Counted from the first letter of the stretch, positions 10,521 to 23,367 are shown. The stretch is 64,000 nucleotides of DNA from Deinandra increscens subsp. villosa (GCA_039602395.1 JBCNJP010000231.1:1-64000), one strand, 5' to 3'. Made by a program: numbers and translations. Notes: generated from the letters alone by a model not told the origin.

Positions 10521-11888
10521 TTCAAGATTACCCCCTCAAAGTTTACCATTTGTTTCGATTTTAACCCAAAACTTAAACTTATTGGATGTTAGCCCTTTTC
10601 GGTTAACATCAAACTTTTCGGTTAAAAATATTTTCACGCTTCCCCTACGATTGTGCCCGAGAGTCTTAAACCCAACACCTCAAAGAATAAATAAATTAAA
10701 TAAACAATTCAAAAATTAAAAATAGAAACTTAACCAAACAAAATACTAAATATTTACTTGATTGACTTACTGTACATACCTGGCTTTAAGTTATAGGTGT
10801 GTTAGGGATCAAACCAGACTGTCTGAGGCTGAGGAATCCTTTTCAGCTTCAGCTACTCCACATGCTCTGGTGATTGCCGGTATAGTTGTCCACTTTAAAC
10901 TCATGCCGCTTTCTCTTACTCGAGCAGACTGTCACTTTATTTATCTTTTGGGTTAAATTATTTATGAGTACCATTAAATCCACACACATACGTCCTAGGT
11001 ATATTTTGTACGTTTCATCAAGTTTATCAGGTTTCCCATGACATTTTTCACGACACCTTTCCTAAGCCTAACACCATGCTCCAGACTGGATTAAGAAAAG
11101 AAAGAATAGATCACGGGGATTTTTGGGGATAATATACAGCGTCAACTGAATTTTTGAGATATTTTTATTAACGCTCTCATCAGTGACAGGGCTTTCAGGG
11201 TTATGGCTTTCAGGGTTTTGGACACTTGAGGGTCTCTTTTGATTTGTGCGCTTTGGCATCTTTTTGGTTTTAATATATTATACAATGTGATCTAATAGGT
11301 ACATGGATCAGGGAGGCTCCAGGTCTCAGCCATCGCCGAACAGAGGAGGCCTGACTCATGTACAACATCCCCAGGTCATTGCTCACGCAAAGCAGAGGGG
11401 ATGGGATTTTTGAGCATAGCATCAGAACCCAGTACTCGGGCGTGTGTCTCAGGACCCCTAACAAACAGTCAAATGAAAATAGTACTAACCTAAGTGCGTG
11501 CTTCCTATCAGGCATCATACGTTATCTTCAAGTGTAGTGACTAGACATACCTTTTTATCAATTGCAGCTGAGCCTACCGAGCACATCAACCAAGAGACGC
11601 TGCTTTTCGCATCCACCTTACACGTGTCAGCCACCAAACGCCTGGAAATTTATTTCATTTCCCAACCTGATCAAACAAAGCCAGAAACACATGAAATGAA
11701 AAATTTAAAAGCACATATTATTTGGGGGACATCCTTTGATGTTACTCATTTTCCTTCCCCTTGCTTTTTAATTTTCTCATTCCAACATACCGAAATGGAC
11801 ACTATTTTTGTATTTTTGTTGCTTTTTCATTTTTTTTAAATAATAATAAAATATAATTAACTATGCACAAGATTTTGAGGTGTCAGAT
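10521..11888. other. Noncoding spacer of Copia B between pol and extra ORF
   Basis: No supportable gene; short ORFs here are composition noise. A block at 10870-10910 (tgattgccggtata, then tgtccactttaaactca) is shared with Copia C at 37956-37990. That marks a conserved noncoding 3' spacer of related Copia elements. Confidence 0.6.
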
Positions 11889-14800
11889 TTACTCTTCAAA
11901 GGCAATCATACGAAGGCCTTTTAAACACAGTTCAAAGCTAGCTCTGGGAAGGGGTTTGGTGAACATGTCTGCCACATTCTCGTCCGACGAAACCTGTTCC
12001 AAGTGTATCAATCTGCGATCATGGCAGTCCCGAATAAAGTGAATTTTGATGTCGATATGTTTTGTTTTAGAAAACTGGACAGGGTTTTTGACAATTTGTA
12101 AAGCAGCAGTATTATCACAATAAATAGTAGTGTCAAAGAAATTCAAACCGTAGTCATGCAACTGATGTTGTAACCAAACCACCTGAGAGCAACATGCAGA
12201 TGCCGCAACATACTCAGCCTCAGCTGTGCTTGTAGACACAGTGTGCTGCTTCTTGCTTTGCCATGACACCAATCTGTCACCTAAAAATTGTGCACCTGCT
12301 GAAGTGGATTTCCTGTCAAGTTCGCATCCTCCATAATCACTGTCAGAAAAAGCATACAATTTAAAACCTGAATCTTTAGGATACCAAAGTCCAAGCCGAG
12401 GCCTGCCCTTTAGGTACCTAAAGATTCGTTTAACAGCAGAAAGATGTGAGAGTTTAGGGTTAGCCTGGTAGCGTGCACATTGGCACACTGCAAACATTAT
12501 ATCGGGACGACTTGCTGTGAGGTACATCAAAGACCCGATCATCGAGCGATAATTGTGTTCATTGACCGATTGCCCTTCTGGATCTTTAGTAAGAAGTGGA
12601 CGAGCTGCCATAGGAGTGTCTGCTGGTTTGGACTCATTCATCTTGTACTTTTCCAAAATTTCTGTCACGTACTTTGCTTGATGTACAAGAATGCCGGAGT
12701 CACTCTGCTTTACTTGCAACGCCAAGAAGAATTCCATCTCGCCCATTTGACTCATCTCAAACTTAGTTCTCATCACCTGCTCAAAATCTTTACACAAATC
12801 TTCATTCGTGGACCCGAAGATGATGTCGTCCACATATACTTGCACCATGATTATGTCACTGCCAACCTCTTTTCTGAATAACGTTTGATCAACAATCCCT
12901 CTGATGTACCCGTGTGCAAGGAGGTGATCAGTCAGAGTTTTGTACCAGGACCTTGGTGCTTGATGTAGTCCGTACAATGCTCTGTCTAACTTGTACACAT
13001 GGTAGGGATGTTCTTCGTCGATGAACCCTGGAGGTTGATGAACATAAACTTCTTCATCCATGTCAGCATAAAGGAATGCTGTCTTGACATCTAACTGGTA
13101 CACTGTGAAGTTCATGTATGAGGCATATGCCAAGAACACTCGAATTGCCTCCAACCTGGCAACTGGAGCATACACCTCATCATAATCTATTCCCTCGATC
13201 TGCTTGTGCCCTTGAACCACCAGTCGAGCCTTGTTTCTGACAATCACCCCGTTGTCATCTTTCTTGTTCTTGTACAGCCATCGAGTTGTGATGACTTTCT
13301 TGTCGACTGGCTTCTCTACTAGTCTCCAAACATGTAACTTGGAGAACTGATTCAACTCCTCGTGCATTGCTTCTACCCAGCTTGGATCTTGCAGAGCCAT
13401 TGTGATATTAGATGGTTCAATTTGAGAAATGAAACTGGAATACATGCAGTGGTTAATGTTTCCTGATGTACTCCTGGTGATCACTCCGGATGCAAGAGGT
13501 CCAATGATGTTCTCTAGCGGATGATACTTGTGAATTCTTGTCTCTGCTGTTGCTGGAACTGGGATTTCTATGGGGAGCTCTGTTAGTACTGGTTCTTCAT
13601 CATTACTCTGATCAGCTACATGTTCTAGTTCAGCTTCTGTTGCTTCAAGGTCTGGTTCACTTGTATTCAATACAGAGTGCTCAGTTGATTGTTCTATTTG
13701 TTGAGTATCTTGAACTGGTTCATTTCTTGGTACTTCTTCAGAAACCACTGGTATGGGGGTTATGGATACTGAGGGTTTTGCAACAGCCTCTTCAAAGAGT
13801 TCCTCAGCAATTACTGGATCCAGCCTGAATGGTAAGAAAAATTGGTTATAATCAAAGGCTTGTGCTGGACCAGTGCCTCCGTCTGATGGATTTTCTTCAA
13901 GCCAATCCACATTGTTGGACTCCATCACCATTGCAGTTCTCTTGTTGTACACCCTGTATGCTGAACTAGCAGAATAACCTACAAAATAACATTCGTCTGA
14001 TTTAGCAACAAATTTAGGTAGGTCAGAGTTAATTAATACAGTGCAAAGACATCCAAACGCCCTAAGGTGCCCTATTTTGGGCTTGTCATTATGAACAATC
14101 TCGTAGGGAGTCTTCTGATGTCGTTTGTTGATGAGAATTCTGTTTTGCACATAACAGGCTCTGTTGATGGCTTCTGCCCAAAACATTGTGGGCAACTTTG
14201 AATCACAAAGCATCGTACGTGCAGCTTCAATGAGTGTCCGATTACGCCTTTCTGCAACACCGTTCTGCTGTGGAGTGTAGGGTGCACTATACTGATGCTC
14301 AATCCCCTTAGCCTTGCAGAATTCATCTAACACCTGATTTTTGAATTCTGTTCCGTTGTCACTTCGAATAGTTTTGACTCTCAGATTCAGCTTGTTCTCG
14401 ATCACGTTGATGAATGCTTTCAGGATTTCTGGTATTTCACTTTTCCTGGTGATCCTGGACCGAAAGAGGTCTCGATGATGGAGCAATTCTAGCACAGAGG
14501 CAATCTTGGAGAAGAGTTTGGGCCTGTGGGGTCGTTTGTGTTGCTTCCCCTTAGCACATGCCACACATTTTTCTTTCACGACGAACTCTCTGATCGGGAG
14601 ATCTTTGACAAGTCCTCCTCTTGCAAGTCTGTTCAAGTTCTTCAGATTTGTGTGGCCCAAACGACGATGCCACAAGTGGGCTTGATCTTCTGCAGTCTTT
14701 GAGAGCAAGCATGCCATTTCACGTGTGGGTGGTTTTGACATGTTTAACACATATGAGTCACCATGGCGGGGTGTGCGCATTAACACCCAATCATCTGGAA

Positions 14801-15104
14801 TAGAATACCCAGGTTTAAGAATTAGACATTCTTTATTGTTGAAATACATTGGGTATTCTTTGTCACAAATTTGTGACACACTGAGGAGGTTGTGCTTTAA
14901 TTCTGGAACATAATTGACATTGTGAAATGTAAGGTAACCATTCTTGACGGTGCCTCTTTGACAGATGTTTCCTCCTTTTCCTCCCGCAAACGACACATGA
15001 CCTCCATTATAAGTTTCCAATTCCTGCAAGATTGATATGTCGCCTGTCATATGCCTAGAACACCCACTGTCAACAAACCAAAGGTTATTAACAGGCCTCC
15101 TTGG
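11889..15104 (-). pseudogene. Copia B pol: protease tail, integrase, RT, RNase H
   Basis: Open for 1,053 codons from Met 15050, but the reading starts earlier: the aspartic protease motif WFVDSGCSRHMTG lies at about 15078-15040 and an in-frame TAG (15107-15105) cuts it from gag. Numbering from Met 15050: integrase zinc motif H128, H133, C162, C165; SDNGTEF with Asp231 and GVAER with Glu267 (35 residues between, DD35E). RT follows (LVVQGHKQIEGIDYDEVYAPVA, YQLDVKTAFL, YVDDIIFGS), then RNase H (SDSDYGG, AEAEYV, YCDNTAA). The segment between DLF and RKSEIPEILKAF (residues 195-205, near 14460) has lost about 30 residues, including the first catalytic Asp normally in a DDYSR-type motif. Integrase should be dead although RT/RNase H look intact. 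Confidence 0.85.
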
Positions 15105-15246
15105 CTATTCCTGCATACATAGATGAATTAATTAGTTTTGAGAACCCAGACTTGAGGAAGACTGGGTGATTTGGGGTTGTTAGATTTGGGTTTGCTTCTG
15201 GGCTTGGAGGGAAGTGGAGGAGGAACTAAAGAGAAGACACGGTGAT
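15105..15246 (-). pseudogene. Copia B gag-protease linker remnant
   Basis: The minus strand encodes a Pro/Lys/Ser-rich linker (PPPLPSKPRSKPKSNN, PSLPQVWVLKTN) ending in a stop, then TAG at 15107-15105 before the protease motif. This is the tether normally between gag and protease. It is separated from gag by the solo LTR. Confidence 0.6.
15242..15246. repeat. Target site duplication GTGAT, left
   Basis: GTGAT abuts the LTR start TGTGACAATT at 15247 and recurs at 18286-18290 directly after the LTR end TGTGACA. A 5-bp duplication is standard for Gypsy integrase. Confidence 0.85.
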
Positions 15247-18200
15247 TGTGACAATTGCAACTTCCCAAGTTAACTCCGCTAACTTTTTCCGTTAACCCCG
15301 TTAACTTTTTCTCGGTAACTCCGTTAGTTCCGTTAGCGAACCCGTGACCCGTTATTTGAATCATTTCATATGTGTTAATGTTATTTGATAATTAATGTTA
15401 GTAACTTGTTTCGTGAATTAAATTCATGACTTTATGTGTAATTTGCAAATTTTGCGTTTTCGGGTAAAACCGGACTTCGTGCGTAAATTGGAATTTTATG
15501 TGTAAATGATATATATACTTGTCCCGACTAAACATTTTATGTTAAATAAGTTATAAACATTTAGAAACATTTCTAGTAATTTTATTTTACAAGTTTTGAT
15601 GTTAAAACCCCATTTATTTGAGCTTTGAGCTTTATGTGTTAAAAGTGGAACCTTGAGGGACCATTTATGTAATTCACCCAAACTTAATAATCTGCCCTAA
15701 TACCCCCTTCCAGCCCCATTCACGTTCACTTCTCTTTCTCTTCTCCTTCTTCACGGTTCTTCACAACCCACACACAAACCCTTGAAATCTTCCACTAATC
15801 AAGCAAGAAATCAAGTTTGGATGCTCATTCAACCTTCAAGGAAGCTAGGGGAAGCTTCAAGCTCGTCTCACCATCATCAATCTGTCCCCTTCATCTTCTT
15901 CTAGTAAGCCCTAAAAATCTCTAACATGAAATTTGTTGAATGCAAGTGTCAATCTTGTGTTTATGTGGTATTTGGTGTGTATACATGCTCTTGAATCATG
16001 TTTTATAAAGGGTTAAGTTAAATTCTGATTTTGGACAGATTTGAGATGCTATCATGACTGTGATTTTCATGTGGTTAGATGTTTAGAAGTGTTCTTGAAA
16101 AATTTGGGTATGTGGGTACTTGAAATTGAATAATATGTGCTTATATGCTAGTGGCATACTCGAATTTTGATATGATCATTGTATAATTGTTATGGCAACT
16201 AGGAATGCATGATAATATGATATGTAATGTGTTACAAGTCTTTACATGAAGTTAAACGAGCAAAAGATTGACCAAAACCGCGAAAATGCAATTTATACAA
16301 CTACAAAATTTTGGACAGATTCGGCCAGATTTTTAGGCCAACTTGCAGAGGTCATAACTTGCTCAATTTTTATCGGAATCAGTTGATTCTTTCGCCGTAG
16401 TAAAGTTCCATGTCTTAGCTTTAAATGGGCTACTCGCACGTCTTCTAAAACCTCCATTTGGTCATCCAAAGCACTGCTGCAAGTTAGGTGCGCAGAGCTG
16501 TATTTTTATGTGAAAAGTAGACTTTGCTTTTTGGTTGAGCATGATAACCTCGTTTTAATGAGGGGTTTGTTAAATAAAAATGAGTTTTATATAATAAAAG
16601 TAAGATCTGGAAGGTTTCATGTTCAAACTCTAAGTTTTGAATGAGTTATGCAAATTTTAAACCTACTTTGACTATTTTGCAAAAAGCTAAAATTTCCAAC
16701 TTCCGACACACATAACTTTCTCAATACTTATCCGATTGAGTTGATTCTTTTTGCAAAATTCCCTAAATGTTGAGTAGTTAGTTCTTGCAAAAGTTTAGAA
16801 GTTAACTCCAAGAAATGAGCAATTTAGCTATGTCACCAAATGGTGTGTTAATGTTTGACAAATGTGTTTTTTAGCCAACTTCGTACGCGCATAACTTCCC
16901 CAATTCTTAACCTTTTTAGCTGATTCTTTTTGCAACATGTTCTAAATATTGGTAAGTATATGTCGGTAATATTTTAGAACCTAACTCCAAATATGGAGCA
17001 AATTAGGCGTATTCCCAAACGGTGTGTTAGTGACAATAATGTTGATTTTTGCAAACTTCCGACGTGCATAACTTTCTCATTTCTTAACCTTTTTACTTGA
17101 TTCTTTTTGCAACAAGTCCTAATTGTTATGTAGTATATGCCTGTAAAATTTAAGAATCTAATTCCAAGTATTGTGGATTTTAGCTATGCCACTAGTTAGG
17201 TGCTTGAAATTTGACTTTCTGGGTCAACTTTGACATAAGTTGCAATTTCTTGATTTTCTCCCAAATTAAGGCTTGTATGTGCATTAAGTGACTTGTATGA
17301 TTGCATGAAACATGTTTAGGTGCTTATGTGCTATTTTCGTCCTAGCGACACTTTCTAATTTGATTAGGCCATATTTACCCAAATAGGTTGACTTTGACCA
17401 ACCTGTTGAACCAAGTGCTGAGTACCAGTGCACCCTAAGGTGAGTTTCACTTACTATTATTGTTATATCCGGTTTAGGATGATAACGCACAGATAGTTGC
17501 ATCCGGTAAAGGATGGCAACCCAACGGTAAAGGTATTTCTTTACTTGAGTAATTTTCCGACAAAATATCATATGTTGCACTGAATTGCTTTATTTACAAA
17601 AAGTCCTTACATTCGGGCCGTTAATATAAAATAGCGAGGTAATGTTGAGTAGTACTACTGGGGATTGACACCCCCGCTCAGCGGTGCACGGGATGCACCC
17701 TCCCGACTGGAGGTCGGACTGAGATCAATGTTAGCCTAACCACCGTGATCCGGATAGACACGGGAAGGCAAGATTCATAGGTACCCCCTATCAAAACATT
17801 GTCAGCTTCGGTTGCGAACAATTCAGGTGGACATAACTATAGGCTAGCTACCTACGATATGGAATTTTACTGGTCCTATGATTAATGATGGTGTTTTACC
17901 TTTCTTTATTCATACATTGGGTCTACATGTGACGTGTAGACCGCTTTAGTGAACTCACCAGCCTTGGCTGACACTTGATTGTTGAATGCTTTTCAGGTTG
18001 CTTGGAGGATCATGGATGGCACGGGCGTTGGCAATACTTACCTTTTGTAAAACCCATTGGAAATTGTATTTCAGATGATTTAGTAATCACTTTTACTAAA
18101 CAACAACCTTGTAAACTTTTAATGCTTCCGCTAACCTTGTGAAATGTAAACTCTGATTTACTAAATGTAATACATGACTGGTTTACCCCTTTAACTATGA

Positions 18201-18285
18201 CTTGGTTGTAACTAAAGACTGGGATCCTGGTCTGGATCACACCCCACACGGTTATACTCCGTTAGTGGAAATTGGGGGTGTGACA
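15247..18285 (+). mobile_element. Solo Gypsy LTR, 3,039 bp
   Basis: Starts TGTGACAATTGC and ends GGGGGTGTGACA, flanked by GTGAT on both sides, with no internal domain: a solo LTR left by LTR-LTR recombination. The ends match the style of the Gypsy 1 LTR (TGTGACATCC...GGGGGTGTGACA); both contain the word TCCGTTAG near each end, so the two are related. A CT-rich leader (15715-15790) suggests the transcription start region. It interrupts Copia B gag-pol. Confidence 0.9.
16350..17230 (+). repeat. About 178-bp imperfect tandem repeats in solo LTR
   Basis: The string CATAACTT(T/C) followed by a TTGATTCTTT-type motif starts at 16353, 16711, 16890 and 17067. Spacings are 358 (two units), 179 and 177, so the period is about 178 bp with one very degenerate unit near 16532. 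Units diverge strongly outside this core. Confidence 0.7.
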
Positions 18286-18290
18286 GTGAT
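18286..18290. repeat. Target site duplication GTGAT, right
   Basis: Partner of 15242-15246; lies immediately after the solo LTR end at 18285. Confidence 0.85.
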
Positions 18291-19229
18291 GCATGTCCTC
18301 CTCACACTTGGGTACCTGTTTTCGTTTTTGTGGAATTTGGTAAACATTTGATTTATCCGGTTTGACACGTTTTGCTTCATCAAAAATTTTTGAGTGTTTA
18401 TTGTACACTCCTTTGGGTATATACCCTTGGTTTACCGATTTTTTGATATTCCACTTTTCTGAATTCTGAAACTTTCTTTATGAACAGGTTCAACATGTTT
18501 GGCTGATTTTTTGAAAGTTTGATTCTCTTTGATAGTATAAAAATCAGTTTTGTGGGTAGATGGTGACATGGTTTTTAGACTGCTTCTTTGTCCCTTTGGC
18601 TGTGAAGGGACAGACTTTTGGTCATTTGATTTTGATGGTGCAGTCTGTTGTTTGGTTGGTCTAGAAGGCTGTCTGTGCTGCACCTTCTGTTTTGAGGGTG
18701 CAGTCACTTTGGTTACTTTTGTTGCCATAGGTCTAGATGGCACACAGTTCTGTGCCTTCTGTTTTGAAGGCACAGGTTGTTTGGGCTTTGTAGATGCCTT
18801 TGGGTTTGAGGACACCTTTTGTTTTGGATTCACCTTTTGATGAACAGGTGACTTGATTGTGCCACCATATGATTTCCCTGATTTAATTTTCAGATATTCT
18901 TTAGGGTAAAAGGGTTCATATGGCCTATGTAAACAGTTCTTTGCCACGTGTCCAGGATTTCCACACACATGACATGACTGTTTCTTAGGATAGGCGGGAG
19001 TCTGTTCTTGTTTATAAATTCTTCCTGTTGAAATCCAGGAAGGTTTATCACTTTTACGTATCCAGACAACTTTGCCCTTAGGCCTAGTGGTCAGTACATA
19101 CTCCCGCTCTATTGGCAATTTTTGATCATATACTGAGTTTACCTCAGGATATGGTATCAAATTAAGTGGTTTCTCCACCTGTATCTGCTTCACATTCACA
19201 TTATTAAACACATTTACATTATTATGCAC
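18291..19229 (-). pseudogene. Copia B gag C-terminal part with zinc knuckle
   Basis: A 265-codon frame (19229-18432), cut at its start by the scaffold gap. It has one CCHC knuckle, CHVCGNPGHVAKNC (about 18974-18933), then a very basic Lys/Pro/Ser tail. The tail has loosely repeated PSKQK/PSRP segments typical of nucleocapsid RNA-binding tails. It ends in a stop at 18432; 18291-18431 keeps a gag-like but stop-broken continuation to the solo LTR. Met 19229 is an artefact of the gap edge; the true start is upstream. Confidence 0.7.
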
Positions 19230-19729
19230 NNNNNNNNNNNNNNNNNNNNNNNNNNNNNNNNNNNNNNNNNNNNNNNNNNNNNNNNNNNNNNNNNNNNNNN
19301 NNNNNNNNNNNNNNNNNNNNNNNNNNNNNNNNNNNNNNNNNNNNNNNNNNNNNNNNNNNNNNNNNNNNNNNNNNNNNNNNNNNNNNNNNNNNNNNNNNNN
19401 NNNNNNNNNNNNNNNNNNNNNNNNNNNNNNNNNNNNNNNNNNNNNNNNNNNNNNNNNNNNNNNNNNNNNNNNNNNNNNNNNNNNNNNNNNNNNNNNNNNN
19501 NNNNNNNNNNNNNNNNNNNNNNNNNNNNNNNNNNNNNNNNNNNNNNNNNNNNNNNNNNNNNNNNNNNNNNNNNNNNNNNNNNNNNNNNNNNNNNNNNNNN
19601 NNNNNNNNNNNNNNNNNNNNNNNNNNNNNNNNNNNNNNNNNNNNNNNNNNNNNNNNNNNNNNNNNNNNNNNNNNNNNNNNNNNNNNNNNNNNNNNNNNNN
19701 NNNNNNNNNNNNNNNNNNNNNNNNNNNNN
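19230..19729. other. Scaffold gap (500 N)
   Basis: Exactly 500 N, a placeholder of unknown true size. Copia B gag lies on its left and gag of Gypsy X on its right, so at least one element boundary is hidden here. Confidence 0.99.
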
Positions 19730-20208
19730 TGAGCTGTACTTGTGAGGCTTCTTAGGCTCGCGTCCTGAACTTACGGAGGATTGTTCCCTAACTCTCTTAC
19801 GCTTCTCTGGCTTGAGCTTTTGAGAACTCGAAGAAGATTCATCTCTCTCTGTCTTATGTTTCTTAGAGTTAGACTTTTAACGATGACTCCTCTCGGTCCT
19901 TTCTTTTGTCGTTGATTTCTGCCCTTCAGGTTCAACATGTTTCTTACCCAATATTTTCTCCCGAGCAACCAAGTTTGGAAATGCAATTCGTAATCCCGTC
20001 AGCAATCAGTTTTTGGAACCATTCTTCCTGGTCCTTAATATGCTTCTGCTCATATGTTGGGGGGTTCTTATGCACATACACAAGGAGTTATCATCTCCAT
20101 CATTACTTTGCTCAACGGTGTCTTTGGAGCATTACCACTGTTCTTGGGGTCGTCAAAAGTATGACGCGTTCTTCTCGTAGTCATGCTTGTAATAGCCTTC
20201 GTCATTGA
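19730..20208 (-). pseudogene. Gypsy X gag N-terminal remnant
   Basis: From Met 20208 the minus strand reads TTRRTRHTFDDPKNSGNAP, stops, then in a shifted frame PPTYEQKHIKDQEEWFQKLI and a Lys/Glu/Ser-rich charged tract to the gap. Charged helices and basic runs suit a Gypsy gag start, but no family-specific motif is visible. Frameshifts and stops show decay. Assignment to X rests on order: LTR, primer site, extra ORF, leader, gag on the same strand, interrupted by Gypsy 1. Confidence 0.45.
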
Positions 20209-21955
20209 CTGAAATTTGGACAAAACACGCAATTAATATCAACACAAAGGTGCAAATATACTTCCACAAACGTATCTATGATACGGACATAACTCCATAC
20301 GAGTTATTCAAATGGGGGAACAATTGCTTGCTTCGGTCTTGCCACTAACAAATGTGGACCATATGGAAGCATACCGTTGGTCCAATTCATTGGGGATGCG
20401 CGGAGGACACCTATCGGATACCCCGGGAATAGGGGGCTCACGAAACTAAGTAGTGCCATGACTATCAAGAAAAACAAAGATAAGGGACTTCTAAGCAATT
20501 CTTACACATTAGGCAATAACTTAACTCCTAGCTTCAACAAGCTATAAATCCTTAGTACAACTCTAGAATTTTTATTATCCACAATACCATAACAAGTCTT
20601 ATGCAAGTTTCAACTTAGAATAAGAACATGGTGTGTTTTAGTGTATATATAAAATATGGTAATATTTGGTGACACCTTTTTAGAATTTGAAGCTTTTAAA
20701 TTTATAAAACCTGATTTACTGACAACTACTATTTCACCACATCACGGGCAAGTGAACCCATCGTGGAGCAGTATAGTAGTGGTAAATTGAATTGAGGTCG
20801 ATCAAGGACACAATGGAAAGTGGGGATTTTATTACTTTATCTTTGTTGACGTCTAACCAAATCTATTTAGTATGAAAAGGGTTAGTTAAACTAAACTAAA
20901 AATAAGAAAAGAAAATAAAGATAAAGTAAGATCCTGTTTTTAGTTTTGTGAATCGAAGTTAGTATTACTTGGGAGAACTTACCAGTGGTTAAGGAAGGTT
21001 AAATGATCATTTATACTCTTGCTTAAGAGTGCTTACCAGCAAAAGACTGATTCATCATCCAACTGCCAATCGTCTGTGAGGAGTACGAATGCCGAGGGAA
21101 GGTGCTGCTAGTGAACAAATAAAGTGGTATAATGCCACTTACTTACGGGGTCCCTCAAGCCAGCCGACTTACCGTACTCGACACGCCGTCATGAACTAGT
21201 AGGGGAACAAACCTGCGTGCCGGATTATATTATTATGAATATGATCTTTTTAAGGGACTAAGGTCCATTTCTTCCATGCACCACTCTCGCACAGGCACAT
21301 CCGGCGTGACCGGAGCCAAGTTCACAAACACGTACCATCTCGGCTTCCGTTAAGTGACAAAATATTACCAACCCCCATTCCCAACAATATAGTTTCAGCC
21401 CGCACTTGCATTGTTAGCCGAGTTTGTTTACATAGACATAAGGACCTCGAACGTATCATGTAGCATGGGGCATGAGTCACCTATCGGATCATGCATCTTT
21501 CCCCGACCAGGTTTCACAGGTCCGACCTTTAGGATTTCGACTCCCCAAATGGTCTGTAGTACGTAGAGCACGTTTGGTTCAGAAAATCAATAATACACTT
21601 TCAATAAAAAGGGTTTTCACAAAGTCATTAGATACACCTTAAACAAGCTTATAAAGCCATTAACCAACCCACCAAAGGTTTATTACTTACCAAGTAAGTA
21701 TAAGAGTTTAGCCAAACATGGCTTTCAAGATTTTATTAAGAGAAGAAGAAAGATTCATAGACAAATAATTTGCAAAAACTACTTAAGTTATATTTCTTAT
21801 AAACTTGACTTACAAAACATAACAACGCCAAATGGCTCACGATCCATTTATAGACCAGCCGGAGTGGGCACGATCCATGCCAAACTAGGCACGAGGCATA
21901 TTGTGTCAGAGGGCCACGGGGCGTGCTTCACGGAACACGGGGAGTGTTGTGTTAG
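20209..21955. other. Gypsy X leader sequence, noncoding
   Basis: No supportable gene. Composition is mixed, with a cgggcaagtgaacccatcg segment (20746-20764) and a stretch rich in cacgggg/ggcgtg words (21840-21950). The same words continue beyond Gypsy 1 at 34036-34180, showing both sides belong to one interrupted element. Confidence 0.55.
21951..21955. repeat. Target site duplication GTTAG, left
   Basis: GTTAG directly precedes the plus-strand left edge TGTCACACCC of the Gypsy 1 complex (21956) and recurs at 34008-34012 after its right edge. Confidence 0.9.
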
Positions 21956-23367
21956 TGTCACACCCCCAAATTAACCACTAACGGAGTTTATACCGTTAAG
22001 GGGTGCGACCAGACCAGGACCACAACCATTAGTTACAAATACTAAACGAATCAGAGTAAAGTCCAAATATTAAATAATAAAAACAGTTTAACAGTGCGCA
22101 GCGGAAAACATTATCTTTAGCACTAACCACGTGCTTTACATAAACATTGTTTAAAATTCCCAAGTTTAGTTTAAGTAAAATAAACATCTTCTTGTGCCAT
22201 GTCAACCTGCTCCGGATACTCTTCAGCGATCTGCAAAAGTTTAAACCACGCAAGTGTCAACCTAACGGTTGGTGAGTTCACAGTGGGCTTGTCATGCAGT
22301 GGCCCGGTCTCATAAATCATAATCGTGTAAACGTATTATGACGTACAATTGATCTGTGAAAAGCAATGCTTGTGATAATCAAAACCATATTGTTGTGGTT
22401 TAGTGAAAGTATTGTCCGTAACCTACGTTATCGGGTATGTACTAGTCTTGTATAGTTAAAGTGCTCAACCGATATCGCGGGTAGCTAATCCGTTGTTCCA
22501 TGCACTAAGGAAGTTTGCACCAAAGCTGACCATAAATTATTGTAGTGGCCGTGCCATCAGTACTGCGGACCTACGTCATCGCGGTTTTGCCTCCCCCGTG
22601 TCCTCTCGGGATCACGGTCAAATAGGCTGATATTGTACATCCGTGCACTCCCCGTGCCACGGGGCGGAGTTTTTCAAACTCCAGTAGATCTACCCAACAT
22701 CCCCTCGCTTTACAATTAATGATACAATTTAGTTGAGGACTTTTAAGTTTTCAAGGCATCCTTAGAAATCATGTGATATCATGTGGTTTAGACTTTAACC
22801 TACACTAGCCATATTAAAACAGTTTACCGGATTCTCATGAATCTCAAAAATGTTTTCAGTTTCGTTTTCAGAAATAGTTGTTTAAGTAATTCACAAGTGC
22901 TTCCCATAAAGCACTTCAAGTTCATCAAGTGGGTGCCGAGCACTCCATGTTTTTAAGTTTATCAGGGAGGTGACTCGCTCTCTCGAGTTTGTCAGCATTG
23001 TTTTACTTTTAGTTATTCGGTGTGACCCAAACGGGTTCACGGTAATTGGGTTAGTGACACTCACCTTTGGTTGCACTGCTACACTTGCTTAATAATCCAA
23101 GTTGGCTTAACAAAGACCTATGAACACGTTTAGGTCTTAAGTATTAGTTGTGTGTCTAATCTTTACTTAACGTCACTATGGCCCATAACATAGCACGTTG
23201 GAACTATGACTCGACATACAGACACACGACACCAATGGTTGATCATAAACAAGGGTTCATATATATCAGAAATCAAGGCATGTATCATCATGGCATAATC
23301 ATGTAAGTCATGGCATAACATTCAAGCAAATTGCACAAGTTTGGATTCTGGTCTCAGTTTCGCTAGC

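Larger units (their letters stand above)
6159..19229 (-). mobile_element. Copia B, large minus-strand Copia element with 3' extra ORF
   Basis: Order on the minus strand is gag (19229-18432), [solo LTR insertion], protease/integrase/RT/RNase H (15104-11889), an approximately 1.7-kb spacer, a two-exon extra ORF (10155-7011), polypurine tract and 3' LTR. A gag-pol-extra-ORF layout with long noncoding spacers is typical of the Maximus/SIRE lineage of plant Copia; the lineage call is inference from layout. The 5' LTR and first part of gag fall in or beyond the gap at 19230. It is disabled by the solo LTR, an upstream stop and an integrase deletion. Confidence 0.75.

Noticed and set aside
11068..11839. 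Short ORFs in the Copia B spacer (11068-11259, 11270-11518, 11498-11839)
   Set aside because: No recognisable domains, no start context, and mutually overlapping; treated as spacer noise.
18550..18840. Cys-rich 96-codon plus-strand ORF resembling a secreted peptide
   Set aside because: It is the antisense of the Lys/Pro-rich gag tail; the Cys/Phe/Gly pattern is the complement of repeated Lys/Pro/Ser codons.
19224..19745. ORF spanning the N run
   Set aside because: Artefact of translating Ns.
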